Made by a program: the position numbers and the translations under genes | Notes under the pieces: model-generated | Seen by the model: the letters and a program-made list of their open reading frames with translations, nothing else | The model's database searches: none | What the model was told of the DNA's origin: nothing | Shown here: positions 1 to 11,397 of the stretch, one piece after another | Layout of the letters: every line of letters begins with the position of its first letter | How positions within the stretch are numbered: position 1 is the stretch's first letter | Assembly: GCA_030077755.1 (NCBI GenBank) | Contig: JAQJZZ010000010.1 | Span: forward strand, 3,224,001 to 3,288,000 | Length of the DNA stretch: 64,000 nt | Source of the DNA: Filosporella fistucella | Lineage: Eukaryota; Ascomycota; Leotiomycetes; Helotiales | Direction of reading: 5' to 3'

Positions 1-723
1 CGAGAGTTTGTCAGACCATCAATTTATCCTTAAAATCGAATATTTAGCACGCAAATTTTTTACCATAACGTAAGACTACAATCAACTGCAATCATCGCAT
101 CTTTCGTGATATGTCCAAGAGCATCGAAAAATGAGTATACGATCACAAGGACGTTTAGACAATCAAAATTTGAGGATTAAGACAAGATAAAATCCATAAA
201 GGCTCCAACATACGTATCCGCGTATTTGGAGTGGATTGATTGGGGCCTTTCTCTGGTTGATCTCTTTGTAGGCAAATCACCATGTTCTCATCACAGTTCA
301 GCCTCGCACCGTGCATCTTTCGATTTCAAACGTAATAAGACAATGGAAACAAGGAGCCTCGAAAAAGTAATGTTCTATAACATGGCAACTTTAGCCGCGT
401 TGGAATTCCCCCATTGTAATCGGGCGACGGCGGGGTGGGGTAAGACACCATGAAAGCCTCGTCAAAAGCCACAAACTATGATATGAGGCTGCATGATGCA
501 CACTAAATCCTTCAATCTAAATCCCAATCATGTTTTACACGTATGAGACTATAAATACGTCTCAATATGCTCACCGAAAAATGACCACTCAGCCGCACGA
601 GGCTGCGCGGGGTAAATGATAAGCTCACGTTCAGATGTTGTCACAGATTGTACAGCCAGATTTTGGTTGAGAGGTCAACCCACCTTCCTTACTTGAAGCA
701 TTTCTTTCCACTTGGACGTGGGC
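1..723. other. intergenic, no gene seen
   Basis: Only short unconvincing frames are present. Any promoter or upstream coding exon of the membrane-protein gene that starts near 724 would lie here. The reading frame of that gene is closed by a stop at 694, so a 5' exon would require an intron ending between about 695 and 723. Confidence 0.4.
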
Positions 724-1614
724 ATGGAGGCCTGGCATTTCATCGACTACAGAGCTATCTCTCCTGTCTTTGCATTAGCGACCACGACCAGGCGATGGGG
801 ACTTGAGCTTTTCCCTCTGAATCTCGTTTCTATACCCGGCTATCTAAAAGATCTTGAAAGTAAGAGGAATACCACAGGTATCCACGAAGAAGCTGCAAGT
901 CTTGGATACAGCTGTGACAAAGCACCGTACTGGCAAGGATACCCGAAATTACCATACGAAGATTGGGTATTCGATAGCTATAAGAGCATTGAAATCAACT
1001 CCACCACGAAAGTCTGTTCGGTTCCGCAATCTTGTCCTAATTCTGGCTGCCTCATTGTTATCGAAGGAGCTGGCAAAGCAACAACCGGTCCTGCACATAC
1101 GCACATCGTTGGCTTAGCCTACGGTATCATAACTCTGATTTTGCTTGCCATCGTTACTGGTGTCGTATACGCATTCAAAATGGGATGCTTTCAATCAACA
1201 CCAAGATCTTATGGGAAATCGGACGTCGAACTTGGCTCAAGATCTCCAGATCCAATCCAAACGCGGATACATACCAACTACAATCCTCCTCTCAAAGCCA
1301 AAACAAGACAACCCTATAAGATACCTGAGGTGCCTCAAAATATGTCGAAAGAAGTAGCTAGGTGCTCGGATTTAATGAGGCAACTTTATGCCTTGGATAT
1401 CAAGATTTGGGGAAAGCAGGATTCTATTGAAGATGAGCAGCCGGAGGTTGACAAAATGAAGAGAAGGTCCGCTGCGATGTTCAATGAAATCAGAAGGACG
1501 GTGAACTCTTGGAGGACAACGGATGATGGGAGGTGGACATTAGAGGAAAGGGAGCAAATCGAGGAGATCTGCCGTATTGTAGATCATTATGATCCTAGCA
1601 GATACAGAGGATGA
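724..1614 (+). CDS. hypothetical single-pass membrane protein
   Basis: An uninterrupted frame of about 296 codons from the first in-frame ATG (724). The N-terminal 130 residues contain several cysteines and N-x-T/S sites (for example NTT and NST), which suits an extracellular or lumenal part. One strong hydrophobic helix follows at roughly residues 130-155 (residues such as GLAYGIITLILLAIVTGVVY), then a basic and acidic C-terminal tail of about 140 residues ending RYRG, probably cytoplasmic. No signal peptide is visible at this start, so an upstream exon may be missing or the helix may act as a signal anchor. I do not recognise the family. Many fungi have such orphan one-helix proteins. Codon use looks coding throughout and there is no competing long frame on the other strand. 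Confidence 0.5.
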   Translation: MEAWHFIDYRAISPVFALATTTRRWGLELFPLNLVSIPGYLKDLESKRNTTGIHEEAASLGYSCDKAPYWQGYPKLPYEDWVFDSYKSIEINSTTKVCSVPQSCPNSGCLIVIEGAGKATTGPAHTHIVGLAYGIITLILLAIVTGVVYAFKMGCFQSTPRSYGKSDVELGSRSPDPIQTRIHTNYNPPLKAKTRQPYKIPEVPQNMSKEVARCSDLMRQLYALDIKIWGKQDSIEDEQPEVDKMKRRSAAMFNEIRRTVNSWRTTDDGRWTLEEREQIEEICRIVDHYDPSRYRG

Positions 1615-2698
1615 ACATACTTGCCCATGGGAGTAGAATACAACTTTTTCTGCGTTCTGAAGTCTGTTAGATTAGTGAGCTTGCCGCTTCTACTCGAGCA
1701 CTGTTCGCCCTCATCTTACCACCTAGCTCATCTGAGCTCCTTAAACAGCGCCTAAGCAGTACCCGTATCTTACTCACGCATTTGATCGGCAATCAGGCAA
1801 GATGTAGACCAGGGACCTTGTTATCTTATTTTTGTCAAGTTTTGGCAATAGTCTTTAAGGAGCCAAAACAGACTCCCAACGATTATTTTATAAGATAGAT
1901 TTATGCTACATCATAGGTAGTCGCCCCGCGACAGCCAGGCAGAACATGAAGGTCTCTTTCAAGGAGAGTGATTTGCTTATCACTCTTTATATAGTCACAC
2001 AGGCAGCATCTGTAACTATAGAAACATGTGTGACAAGAACGCCCAGAGCCCTAACCCATCATATAAGTAATTACCTGGAAAATTGTTTTTCTGGAAACTT
2101 TACAATGCACGAGGTCCACGGGTGGCTAAGAGGATACTTATCACTTGACGCGAATGCGAGTTGAAGAATATACCCATACAAATGAGCAACCCGAGCATAC
2201 ACGTCGATATATTGGTAAGGTATTTTATAGGCACAATGGTGCTCCCATAAAAGCCAACATCCCTTGGTCACATTAGATCACATAATCGTCACTCCATCCC
2301 ATCGTAGGTACCTAGGTAGGTGCCAACGCAAATAATGCTGTAACACTTATCTTGCCCCCCGGCTTTTGATATTGTTCTATGTCTGATTTTCTGCACCAAG
2401 GTCTTAAAATAGGTAATATAGAACCCGGCTAGCGCATGAAGGCTGATTAAATCCCTTTTCAAATTGCTATCGGTTTGACCACCAAACGCGGAGCGCGTGA
2501 CTGGCGGAAGAATTGGACGTGTAACATGGATGAACCAGCCTCGCGGCATCAACCTCATCTTTGTCTACATATCCTCACTTGAATGACCGAATTCTATTTG
2601 CAGTAGATAATTACAAGTTTAACAGTCTAACCAACTCCAAACTTCCGAGTGATGGAAAAACGTTTGCCACGCACGCAAGGAGATTGTGTCTTGTCTAA
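1615..2698. other. intergenic, no gene seen
   Basis: Short, mutually overlapping frames only. The right end should hold the lost 5' exon of the ULD relic; no convincing start for it was found. Confidence 0.35.
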
Positions 2699-4080
2699 AA
2701 ACAGCTTTCCTCTCTGCAAGCTATACTCGAGATTCTGGTTGAAGACTCTAAAGATCCCGCAGATACAGCCCTCCTAGTTAATGGTGACGTAGTCAAGGAG
2801 ATTAGCAGCATCGCTTTGAATTGCAGAGAAGTAGTCAAACAAATTGGCGAACTCATAAAGGGGCAGTCCAAAATTACATGGGCCGCTTCCGGTAAAGCCA
2901 AGCTAGCGAAGCCACAGGCCAATTTAGAAGTACACAAGTCGACCTTGAATATCACGCTAGACTGTGTCTCCGTGTTAGCCCATGCCCTCCGGCATCTCAT
3001 CTACAATATACTAAACAGCATTATCTTAAAGGACATTAGGGTGACACGGAACAAATCCTCCAAGATACTTCGACGCTCAAGCACGGCACAAGCCAGATGC
3101 AAAATAAAATCTCCCAAATACTAGCCAAGATTTCTTGATTACAAGACGAGGTTCATAACTCCAAAGCCAGTAATGGACCATCAGACTATGTGCTTGAAAG
3201 GTACCTTAACAACTTGAAAACCGATGCCGAAACCGTGATAGATGAAACGGAATACTGAGATGGCCATTCTGACCACTCCGGTGACACAGACTCTGACGGA
3301 CAGATTGACGAAAAGCAACGGGGAGAATTCCCTAACGGCTTTCCTGCAGAGAGGAATGGAATTGAAACCGAAAGTTCATTCGAGGAAATGGTCCCAACAA
3401 GAATGAAGGAGAAGCAACGTCTTGCTCCGGTAGAAATTTACCAACAGTCAAGGCGGAAAAATCCCAATTCCTTACCACTTGGGTAATGCCTGGGAGGTAA
3501 GTTGGTTCAAAATACTAGCTCAGACTATGTCTAATGACGCTAGAATATGGTGAAGTGGATACAACAATCATATGATGGTGCCGAATGGGGTGATTGATCT
3601 AACAGACGTGAAAGATTACAAATACAGCCCTATTGGTCGCAATAACGAGGTTATTCTCCCACCGCTCTGGGAGCATCTTGTCGAGCCCGGATGGGAAGTG
3701 TCTATGAGAATTTGGAAGGAGTCGCGGCCTGTAAACCCTATCAAATTCAAGGATGCCATGGGCCGTAAATTCTCATACCCGTTTGAACTATGCCACACAT
3801 GGCAGGTAAATTGTCTCTCGATCCATTTATTCTACTCAATTCTTATCATTTTATGTGCAGAGCATGCATAAACTCATCACAGTCATTTCTCCATGTAGAA
3901 AAGATCGGGCCTCATGTGCAGGCAGGCTTTTATGATTTGATTGGACCAAAATCAGAGATCATTCTGCCTGCGGTTTGGGAGACGATAATTGAACCAGACT
4001 GGTGTATCACAATGCATATGTGGCCATCAACACGCAGAGGAGGCGCTGAATTACAGCCTCCGCTACAAAATTGGGTCTGA
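2699..4080 (+). pseudogene. relic of a fungal ubiquitin-like-domain (ULD) protein
   Basis: Separate frames read in order as one known fungal architecture. From 2699 (after a plausible acceptor at 2704) comes a helical N-terminal region like the fungal N-terminal domain of STAND/ULD proteins, ending HKSTLNITLD. A second frame follows with a heptad-like stretch (DTEQILQDTSTLKHGTSQ), interrupted by TGA at about 3138, then GPSDYVLERYLNNLK and another TGA at about 3256. A linker follows (3300-3485). The ULD part begins near 3572 (ILPPLWEHLVEPGW) and ends with the characteristic IKFKDAMGRKFSYPFELCHTW at 3738-3805. A clean intron (3806-3860, GTAAAT to TGCAG) separates this from GPHVQAGFYDLIGP and ITMHMWP. 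The frame before and after 3861-3884 differs by one base, so a frameshift sits there. Function is presumably lost. A rapidly evolving but functional multi-intron gene is less likely because stops interrupt conserved motifs. Confidence 0.7.
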
Positions 4081-5316
4081 TTCCTTTCCCGTACCAAATT
4101 ATTGCTAGTTCGGGATTGTATCGGGTTTGAAGCACGCGCTGTGGTTGGTCAATCTAAAGAAAACCAGCGGAAGGAAACCCAGTCTTTACTACACAAAGTG
4201 CGGAGACTCTGTGAGTTTGACATAAAGTTCAACGCCGGAACCATAGCAGGGTCAGCAGTGGTACGACGGGATCTGGCTGAGATAGCTGTAATGGAATAAT
4301 GAAATATTGTGCTCCGGACTTCCATGGTAGGAACAGATATAAGCACGTCTATGCTACTTTTTAGACTATTAAAATCTATTACCTACTTTGGGTCAGGTTA
4401 CTGATCAGCGAAGCGCAGAAATAAATACTGAATTACGCACCATGGAACCCATAAGATCGTTTAAATTGTAGTTTAACCCGTTAGAGCTCAGCTAAAATCT
4501 TTTCTGAAGTGTACGGGAGCGTACAAGCTTAGTAGTGGAACCACGACAGGAAAACTAGCAACTCAGCATGTAAACCGACGATGTGAACATGGAGTTTTTG
4601 GTAAGAGTGGTTTGGGATACTCTGGATCTATTACGAAATATGAATCACCAAATGATGTCATGCAAATAATAGTGTGGATTAGAGGTGTTTTTCGGCATGT
4701 ATACTTACAGGATGGGACGTGATATTGAAATACAGCACCGCTGCTCGTCAGCTACAGTCCACCAAGGTGCGCTCTAGTGCTGTAGGTCAACACAATAGGC
4801 AGTCACTCTTGCAACTGTTTCCCCAACGGCCGCTGAATCCTACCACTATCAGAAATTTAGCGCTCAAAGTCTAAAGGTCTAGAATACATAGAAGGTACAG
4901 AATGGAACTGCGAATTATATCCCATTAATGAGTTTACTAGACACGCACAAAGAATATTCGAGAGACAATGAAGATCTAAAGCCGTAGGGACAGCCTCTTC
5001 GCTGCTATGAGAGTTCAACCCTTCAGGATAAATTGTTTTGTCCACACACTTAAATCAGATGCGACAATTTCCCACACTCGTGGTATCTTCAGGAGGCAAA
5101 GGATTCGTTAGAAAGGCACATTGCATGAGATAAAATACAATATTTTCAATTCCTACATCAAGCACGAACTTGAGTCTGATTGCACACCCCTGAAATCGCG
5201 CCCGAAAATGCTAGTACGAAATACATATTTCTAAGTCTACCACGCACCAGAAACAAATACACACCGTAACCAAGCGCTAAATCTGACTCTCAGCTATCAA
5301 TCTCTTAACATCACAT
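4081..5316. other. intergenic, mostly featureless
   Basis: 4081-4300 may hold the decayed 3' tail of the ULD relic (a frame at 4102-4299 without recognisable motifs). The rest shows no supported gene and lies downstream of the GH72 gene, whose 3' UTR would extend into 5000-5316. Confidence 0.35.
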
Positions 5317-6898
5317 TTATACCATCATTCCCATTCCAGCAAACACTCCCACGATAGCCACCACGACAGGAACAGCGAAGATGAATTCAAAGGGGCCGAT
5401 GGACAGACGAGCAGCAGCAGCTGTGGAAGAAGCTCCAGATGTTCCACTGGTAGTGCCAGTTGTGCCGGATGAAGAAGCAGCACTTCCATCCATCTCAACC
5501 AAACCAGATGAATAAGACTTTCCACCATAGTGACTAGTCGTGACATCATCTCCCAAACCTGGCCCCTTTCCAGCACCATCTTTCATGAATGCTGCTGCTG
5601 CGCTAGGCATAGCTGGGATGAGATTGTTCTTTACCTCCCAGTCAACACTAGCAGGTGGACAGTCAGAGGCAGTTGTTGTGGCAGAGTAGCCTCCGTCGCC
5701 GGTTGGATTGGGAGTAGCTTTGTAGGCAGCTTCGAGACGTCTGAAATCTGCGTTGGGAGAGACTTGACCGTTGGTGTTGGTGACGAGTCCGTAGCCGTTG
5801 GGCTCGGCGGTGTATTCGTATGCGAGACCACCGGAGTAGACGGAGGTCATGTTTGCGGAGTAGAGAGCTGAGATCTCACCCCACTCACGGGTGTTGGTGA
5901 TGCACCCAAATTCAGCCATGCTATTTTTGTTAGTTTGAGTACTACAACAAGAGATTATTGTCTGCTTACAAAATTGGAACTCCATATCCGCTATATCTGC
6001 GCACCTTCGCGTCCCATCCGGCTTGGGTGAAAGAGGATGGATCACACCAAGAATAGTCGTTCAAGGCGAAAAAGTCACCACGGACTCCATTTGGGCCGCA
6101 GTCGAAATATGCGAGTTGCTGGTCAACATTCTCAGCTACATCTGCAGCTGCGTATCCGATTGGGAAATTTCTGTGCTTTCTGGCTGCGATATACGCCTTC
6201 ATATCTCTCTGGACCGCCTTGATGTATGGAGCTGCAATGGTGTTGTTGCGCTCGTTGATGACTTCGTTGCCGTTGATCATGAGAAGTAGATTCGAGTATT
6301 TGGCGAATGCATCGATTGTGGCGAACAGGCTTTGAAGATAGTTTTCGTTGTAGGATTGGAATAGTGTTTGGTTGGTGGCGCGATTGAGGGAGAAATCAGG
6401 GGTGTTGGCATCCAGGGCAAGGTAAATACCTGCGTCCGCGAGAAGCTTCATGCCCTCGTCGTGTGATGCCGAATTGTCGACTGTGTAGACTCGAATGGTG
6501 TTGATCCCAAGACGCTTGAAGTTGGCAATATCTCTCTTGAGATTAGGAATGTTGATCAACGGATCAGCAGCATCTGCTGCTCCACCAGGTCTATTTTGTT
6601 GTCAGCAAATTTGAATTATAACATTCTAATGTCAGAACATGACGTGCTCTGAATTGATAGGATGGAAATATACGCACTGGTAAGCAACCCCGCGAACGTA
6701 AAATCTCTTGTCCCCAGCGAAGAAAGCTTTAGTCATTATCAGCAAAAGTGCTCGAATTCACCAAATGTGCCATTTACCATTTCCCTTCACTGTAACTGTA
6801 GGTAGGGCACCAGAAGATGTCTGTCTCGCCTCAAGTTTTTCTGTGGGAGTAGCAAAAGCTGCTGTAGCCAGCGCGCCCAAAATTGTGAGAACCTTCAT
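5317..6898 (-). CDS. GPI-anchored 1,3-beta-glucanosyltransferase, GH72 (Gel/Gas family)
   Basis: Cell-surface transglycosylase that cuts and rejoins beta-1,3-glucan during wall assembly. Four exons on the minus strand: 6898-6778, 6726-6678, 6590-5970 and 5920-5317. They give 464 residues and all phases close. The product starts with a signal peptide (MKVLTILGALATAAFA) and a possible KEX2-like EAR site. The GH72 core includes FFAGDKRFYVRGVAYQPGG and LINIPNLKRD. The acid/base glutamate is in NGNEVINE (about E166) and the nucleophile in FMAEFGC (about E267), each at its family position. The core is followed by a Ser/Thr-rich stretch and a C-terminal hydrophobic tail (FEFIFAVPVVVAIVGVF), as expected for GPI attachment. 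There is no cysteine-rich CBM43 module, so it belongs with the Gel1/Gas1-like members lacking X8. The small 49-nt second exon is worth noting for automated annotation. Confidence 0.93.
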
Positions 6899-7607
6899 AT
6901 TGTATTATAAAGCACGTAAAAACTAAAAATGAAATGTACAAAAATATGAATTGAGTGAAAGGGCCGGTCGTATGCTCTGAACGAGTGAAGAGGAAATCAA
7001 TCCGGCTTGGATCAAATTTCGTGACGTGATAAGAAAAAAGTATAGTCGAAGTATGAGAATGAATGAGTAAAACAAGGAGAAATGAAAAGCTTGGGGACCA
7101 GTTTCTTGATAAATTGTCTCCAAGAAATTTCCAGTCGTAATCGTTCTTGTCGCGGCTGTGCAGCGTCACGGTAGACTCTTGTCGCCCAGATACCAAGCGA
7201 CTTGGCTAGCGGCGACGCCCAACCATCACCCGTATATCTTACCCGCTTATTTCAATCGCCTCTTGTCGCGCCTTGTCATTGCTCTTGGAATGCCCCTTAA
7301 GATTAGTCCAACACTGTTCCAAGGTTGTACTCGAGACACCAATTCTGTTGAATATGCTGTATTTTTCTCGCCACAGGAAGTGGCTGTTGTAACGAGGCCT
7401 CGCTTACCAAAAGGGGTGGCCATTTTTAAACATAAACATACCCATTTGATTATCCAGTATAAATCAGAAGCACTGTCGGTCATGAAAATGAAGCACGGAA
7501 TTTTCTTTTCGTCGGAAGTAGTAGAAAAAACATGCATTCTGGAGTAGAACTTGTTATCAAGATATAAGTCGCAATGTTGACTACTCGTACACATTCGACT
7601 TGCTTCA
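6899..7607. other. intergenic between GH72 gene and permease 3' end
   Basis: Holds the GH72 promoter and 5' UTR at the left and the permease 3' UTR at the right. Frames on both strands at 7158-7627 overlap each other, lack family motifs and are judged spurious. Confidence 0.4.
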
Positions 7608-9333
7608 TTATTCTGCAGTCTCTCCATTCCACGACCGTCTGACCCAGTAAAATGCTACCCCAATGATCCAAACAATAAGCAAAACAATTGCTTGGAATGG
7701 TGCAAAGATAGCCCCTCTCACAACGACGAATCCACTGACTATGGCGAAAGTGATCGGTATCACAATGAGGGGTTTGTACGGCCGCTGCAACTCTGGCTCC
7801 CGATATCGAAGTAATATCGCTCCTAGAACAGTCAAGAAGAAGAATGAAAATTCCCCAAGACCGTTGAAAGTGAGTAAAGCACGGAAGTTGCCGAATAATA
7901 TGTACAATGTCGATAGGACTGTTGATAGAAGTAATGCGTTAATGGGAGCATCTGACTTAGCGTTCTTCGATGATTCAGTTGATGCATCCTCAGATGACGC
8001 ACTAAGACCAACGTGGCCCACCACAGCGAAGAGAGGAGGGAGCCAATTCTTGTTACCAGCTGCGACAGCCATACGACCTGCGACAAATGAGTTTCCGAGG
8101 AGTGATCCGGCGACGACGAGGCAGACCAAAACTGCAGAGGCGACACCGAAGCTTTGACCCAAGAGTCGAGTTATAGCAGTCTGCCAAATTCAACTTAATC
8201 AACGAGACCCGGGGAAGTATGGCACGAGACTTACAACCGCAACGCTATCAGTCGTGGAAACCAGCTTCCAGGGAAGAAGAACATAGTAAGCTGCATTCGC
8301 AGTGATGAAACAGAAAATTATTGTCGGAATGGCTGTATTGATAGCAAGTGGCAGCTGGCGTGCTGGCGCCGATAGCTCGTTCGAAATGTAGACTGCCTGC
8401 TACATATTAGTCGCCATTGGGGTTAATCAGTTACGGCGCTCACTTTATCCCATCCAGAATAGGCCCACAGAGCACCATAAAGCGCCGCAGAGTAGTGACC
8501 CAGCATCTCCCATTGACTTAAATCCTTCCAGTCGATGATACTACCATCCGGGTTTATCGTCTTTCTAAATCCAAACCAAGGTTTCGTCTGCCAATCTCTA
8601 CCTCCCACATCCCTATTCGGATTCGAAAGTCCCAGAATCACGACCACAATTCCGGCCAGCACAACACAAGCAATAGTAACGAATTTCATGACAACAAAGA
8701 AATTGTTTAAGCGTGTACTCGCTTTCGTACTGATCGAATTCGCCGCATTGATGAGAATCAGAACGAGGACTGAGAGTAGCTTATGCTCTATTCTCCCAGC
8801 CTGATCTGTGACGCCAGCTGCGGAGAAAATACTCTCAATGAAAACAATGCTTAAAATAGCGAGGGTTGCCGGCATGACAGCTACAACCCAAGTCCATGCA
8901 GCTAAGAAGCCGAAAACATCTCCAAAGATATGTTGGAGATATGGCTGAACACCTCCTATCATGGCAATTAGCATTTCGTTTTTTATTATTCACAAGCGCG
9001 CTCAATACCTTCTCCGGGAATCGCAGTGCCCAACTCAGCCAGAGTGCTTGCTCCCGTCCAAGCCAACACCCCACCAACGAGCCATATCACCAGTGCCACA
9101 CCCGGCGATGGAACATTCGCATCAATAGAACCAGGGGATGTAAAAACACCACTTCCGATCACGATACTGATGATAATGGCAAAAGCCTCGATGGTGCCGA
9201 GGTTTCGAGCAAAGGCGCCTTGTTCTGTGTCCGCTGATGCGGGGGTTTCTTCTGTTGTGCCATATTCCTGGCTGGGAGTGTCGGCCAGGAGTGGCTGCTG
9301 AGCCTCGTCATTTGGCTGATGGCTTTCGGACAT
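7608..9333 (-). CDS. APC/LAT-family amino-acid permease
   Basis: Plasma-membrane or vacuolar amino-acid transporter of the APC superfamily. Four exons: 9333-9009, 8955-8444, 8396-8235 and 8180-7608 (third-exon acceptor CAG at 8397; TAG at 8400 is the alternative). Together they give 523 residues. The N-terminus is hydrophilic and Ser/Glu-rich. TM1 carries the APC substrate-binding signature IGSGVFTSPGSI, and about 12 hydrophobic helices follow, including GGVQPYLQ, the GWDK motif in the loop after TM6, and LLRYREPELQRPYKPL near the end, all typical of LAT-type permeases. The start used is the ATG before SESHQ; a longer frame upstream begins only with a non-ATG codon. It resembles fungal MUP-type and b(0,+)-like carriers, but the substrate cannot be told from sequence. 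Confidence 0.9.
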
Positions 9334-10401
9334 AGTTGAAAATGGTGTGGTTGGAGAGTATGAGTCTGAAGATGAAAGTATCGCCAATAAATAGGTGGAT
9401 CGCGTGATCCGTCACGTGTGTTACCCACTTTCGGTCTACGACTTCGTTCCTAGATGTGACGATGTTAGAAGTGTTGTTTGAAGGAGAGTGGGCGTAAAAT
9501 TTCCATGCTTATATAAAACTCTAGTCTCATGAGTATGAACACTGCATTGAGGCAATGTCGTCTTGAAATCTCGAATCAAGCACGTAATATCAGGGTCTCA
9601 AAGCCTCTTGCTAGGCGAACTTACAGGTGCAGTAGCCTGGAACCATATGGCGTATATACTTGGTGGACCTGAGGTATACTTCGTAATTAAAAATTCTGCA
9701 TATATCTTCAAAATGGGCAGACTTTAATCGGAAGCATAAGGGTAGATTCCTGAACACACATGGCGTCGTTCCGATATCTGTTTTGGTGGTCATAGCCCGT
9801 ACGTACTTTACACAAATGTTCGTCCTGCCTGACTATCCTGTCTTGCTGACATGTTAGCAGAAGTTCAAACAAAAACTCGACTGCCGTTCTTCTCCGTCTC
9901 TTTCTTTCTGGTGTATTGATGAGAGCATGTAGAGTTAAATGTTAAAAAGAGACTACCTCCTTTGACCGAAACACAGTATAATGACCGTTTTACTTGTGTA
10001 CGGGCTTGGGATTGGAGGACTAGATTGATCGAAGTCAACAGAGATCAGAAATAGGAATTGGAGTAATACGGCACGAGTAGCCGAGTGATGATTTCCTTAT
10101 GAAAAGTATATGGTAGCAGTTGTCACTCGCAAGGAAGTCTTCATCTTCCCGCAAGACAAATGCACACCTGATACGACGTGGAATATCCTAGCACACAACC
10201 TCAACTTAGCCATTTACACTTGTGAAAGATGATTCGGACAGTGAAAACAATTCTTCCATTAACCCAAGATCGAATCAATTTGTCGTCTATAATCCTCAAC
10301 CACGTGACACCAAATATATATGCAATATGTAGACCCGACAAAGGAAAAACCCCAAGCCAAACAACCAAAATAGCAATGCATCAATCGCCACACTCTACCC
10401 C
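9334..10401. other. intergenic, no gene seen
   Basis: Promoter of the permease on the left and 3' region of the aldolase on the right. Short frames only (for example minus 9611-9793) with no coding character. Confidence 0.4.
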
Positions 10402-11397
10402 TTATAAACTCTTCTCTAGCTTCATGACCTCCTCTACACCCTCCTTGATTGCATTCGTCTTGAATTCATCCAACCTCTTCAACGGCCTGCGTGGGAATCC
10501 ACCATATCCATAGTAACTTTGAATCGCGCTTTTTGTCCCTGCAATTGCCGCCTTGGTGAGCACCCAATCGCCTTTACTCAAGATCTTTTGCATAGCGAAA
10601 GCCTCATCTCTCTTTCCTTCGGTGTACAGGTCCCAGATCTTAACACATGTCTTTGGCATAACGTTTGCGCCTCCAGCAATGATACCCGAGCCACCACTAA
10701 CCAATGTTTGTGCTGTGAAATCGCACATGCCTCCAAAAGCCATGTAACCGCTTCCCTCACTGAATGGTGTCTTTGCATTTGTAGCCAGTGCCACGCGTGT
10801 CAATTTGCCGGTGTTTCCACATGTGAATTTCGTGCCTACGATATTGGGGTGCTTTGCGAGGCGGATCAGGAGATCAGAGTCCATATCGATACCGGCTACG
10901 GCACCGGGGTAGTTGTAGAGGATTAAAGGTAGAGGACTGCCGTCTGCAACTTCAATGAAGTAGTTGTATACGGCCTCTTCGTCCATCAGGCCACGGAAAT
11001 AAGAGGGTGGGAGGAGGAGCACGTATTCGCCGCCTGCCTTTTCGCTTTCCTTGATCAGGTTGATCGTGCCGCGAACTGAGCCCTCGGTAGCTCCAACAAT
11101 AATGGGGATTTTGGTGAAGCCAGCAGAATCGAGTGCTTCGCGGGTGGCTTGGGTGACAGCCGTTTTTTCGGCGGGGGAGAGATGGACTGCTTCACCGTTT
11201 GAACCCATGGTTACAAGACCAACGAGACCAGCTTCTGCGAGACGGATGGCGTGGCGTTTGATGGAGGGGATGTCGAGATCTTCGGTGACAGGGTCGAAGA
11301 AGGTCATTGTTGGGGCGTAGATACCTGGGAGAAGAGGACGACGAGTGCTCGCGTGCCCATTTGCGCCATTGCTGCCATTGACTCCGTTGGATGCCAT
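10402..11397 (-). CDS. lga1: 2-keto-3-deoxy-L-galactonate aldolase, DHDPS/NAL family (lga1/gaaC type)
   Basis: Cleaves 2-keto-3-deoxy-L-galactonate to pyruvate and L-glyceraldehyde, the last shared step of the fungal D-galacturonate pathway, in the cytosol. It is a single exon of 331 codons with an (alpha/beta)8 class I aldolase layout. A low-complexity Asn/Gly N-terminus precedes GSNGEAVHL (the family G-x-x-G-E loop), YNYPG (catalytic Tyr region) and VGTKFTCGN (Schiff-base Lys). The C-terminus is GYGGFPRRPL. The dihydrodipicolinate synthase superfamily contains many activities. I assign this one from the eukaryotic sequence type and from the divergent Gfo/Idh/MocA gene next door, an arrangement known for galacturonate genes in Botrytis and Aspergillus. 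The alternative is another 2-keto acid aldolase of the same superfamily. Confidence 0.82.
   Translation of the reverse strand: MASNGVNGSNGANGHASTRRPLLPGIYAPTMTFFDPVTEDLDIPSIKRHAIRLAEAGLVGLVTMGSNGEAVHLSPAEKTAVTQATREALDSAGFTKIPIIVGATEGSVRGTINLIKESEKAGGEYVLLLPPSYFRGLMDEEAVYNYFIEVADGSPLPLILYNYPGAVAGIDMDSDLLIRLAKHPNIVGTKFTCGNTGKLTRVALATNAKTPFSEGSGYMAFGGMCDFTAQTLVSGGSGIIAGGANVMPKTCVKIWDLYTEGKRDEAFAMQKILSKGDWVLTKAAIAGTKSAIQSYYGYGGFPRRPLKRLDEFKTNAIKEGVEEVMKLEKSL

Noticed and set aside
5530..5871. 113-codon plus frame under the GH72 gene
   Set aside because: Antisense shadow of the Ser/Thr-rich region.
7158..7627. Overlapping frames of about 126-129 codons on both strands
   Set aside because: Lie in the spacer between GH72 and permease genes, overlap each other and show no motif or splice context.
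10519..10926. 135-codon plus-strand frame antisense to lga1
   Set aside because: Mirror of a strongly coding exon; no family motif and an odd cysteine-rich composition.
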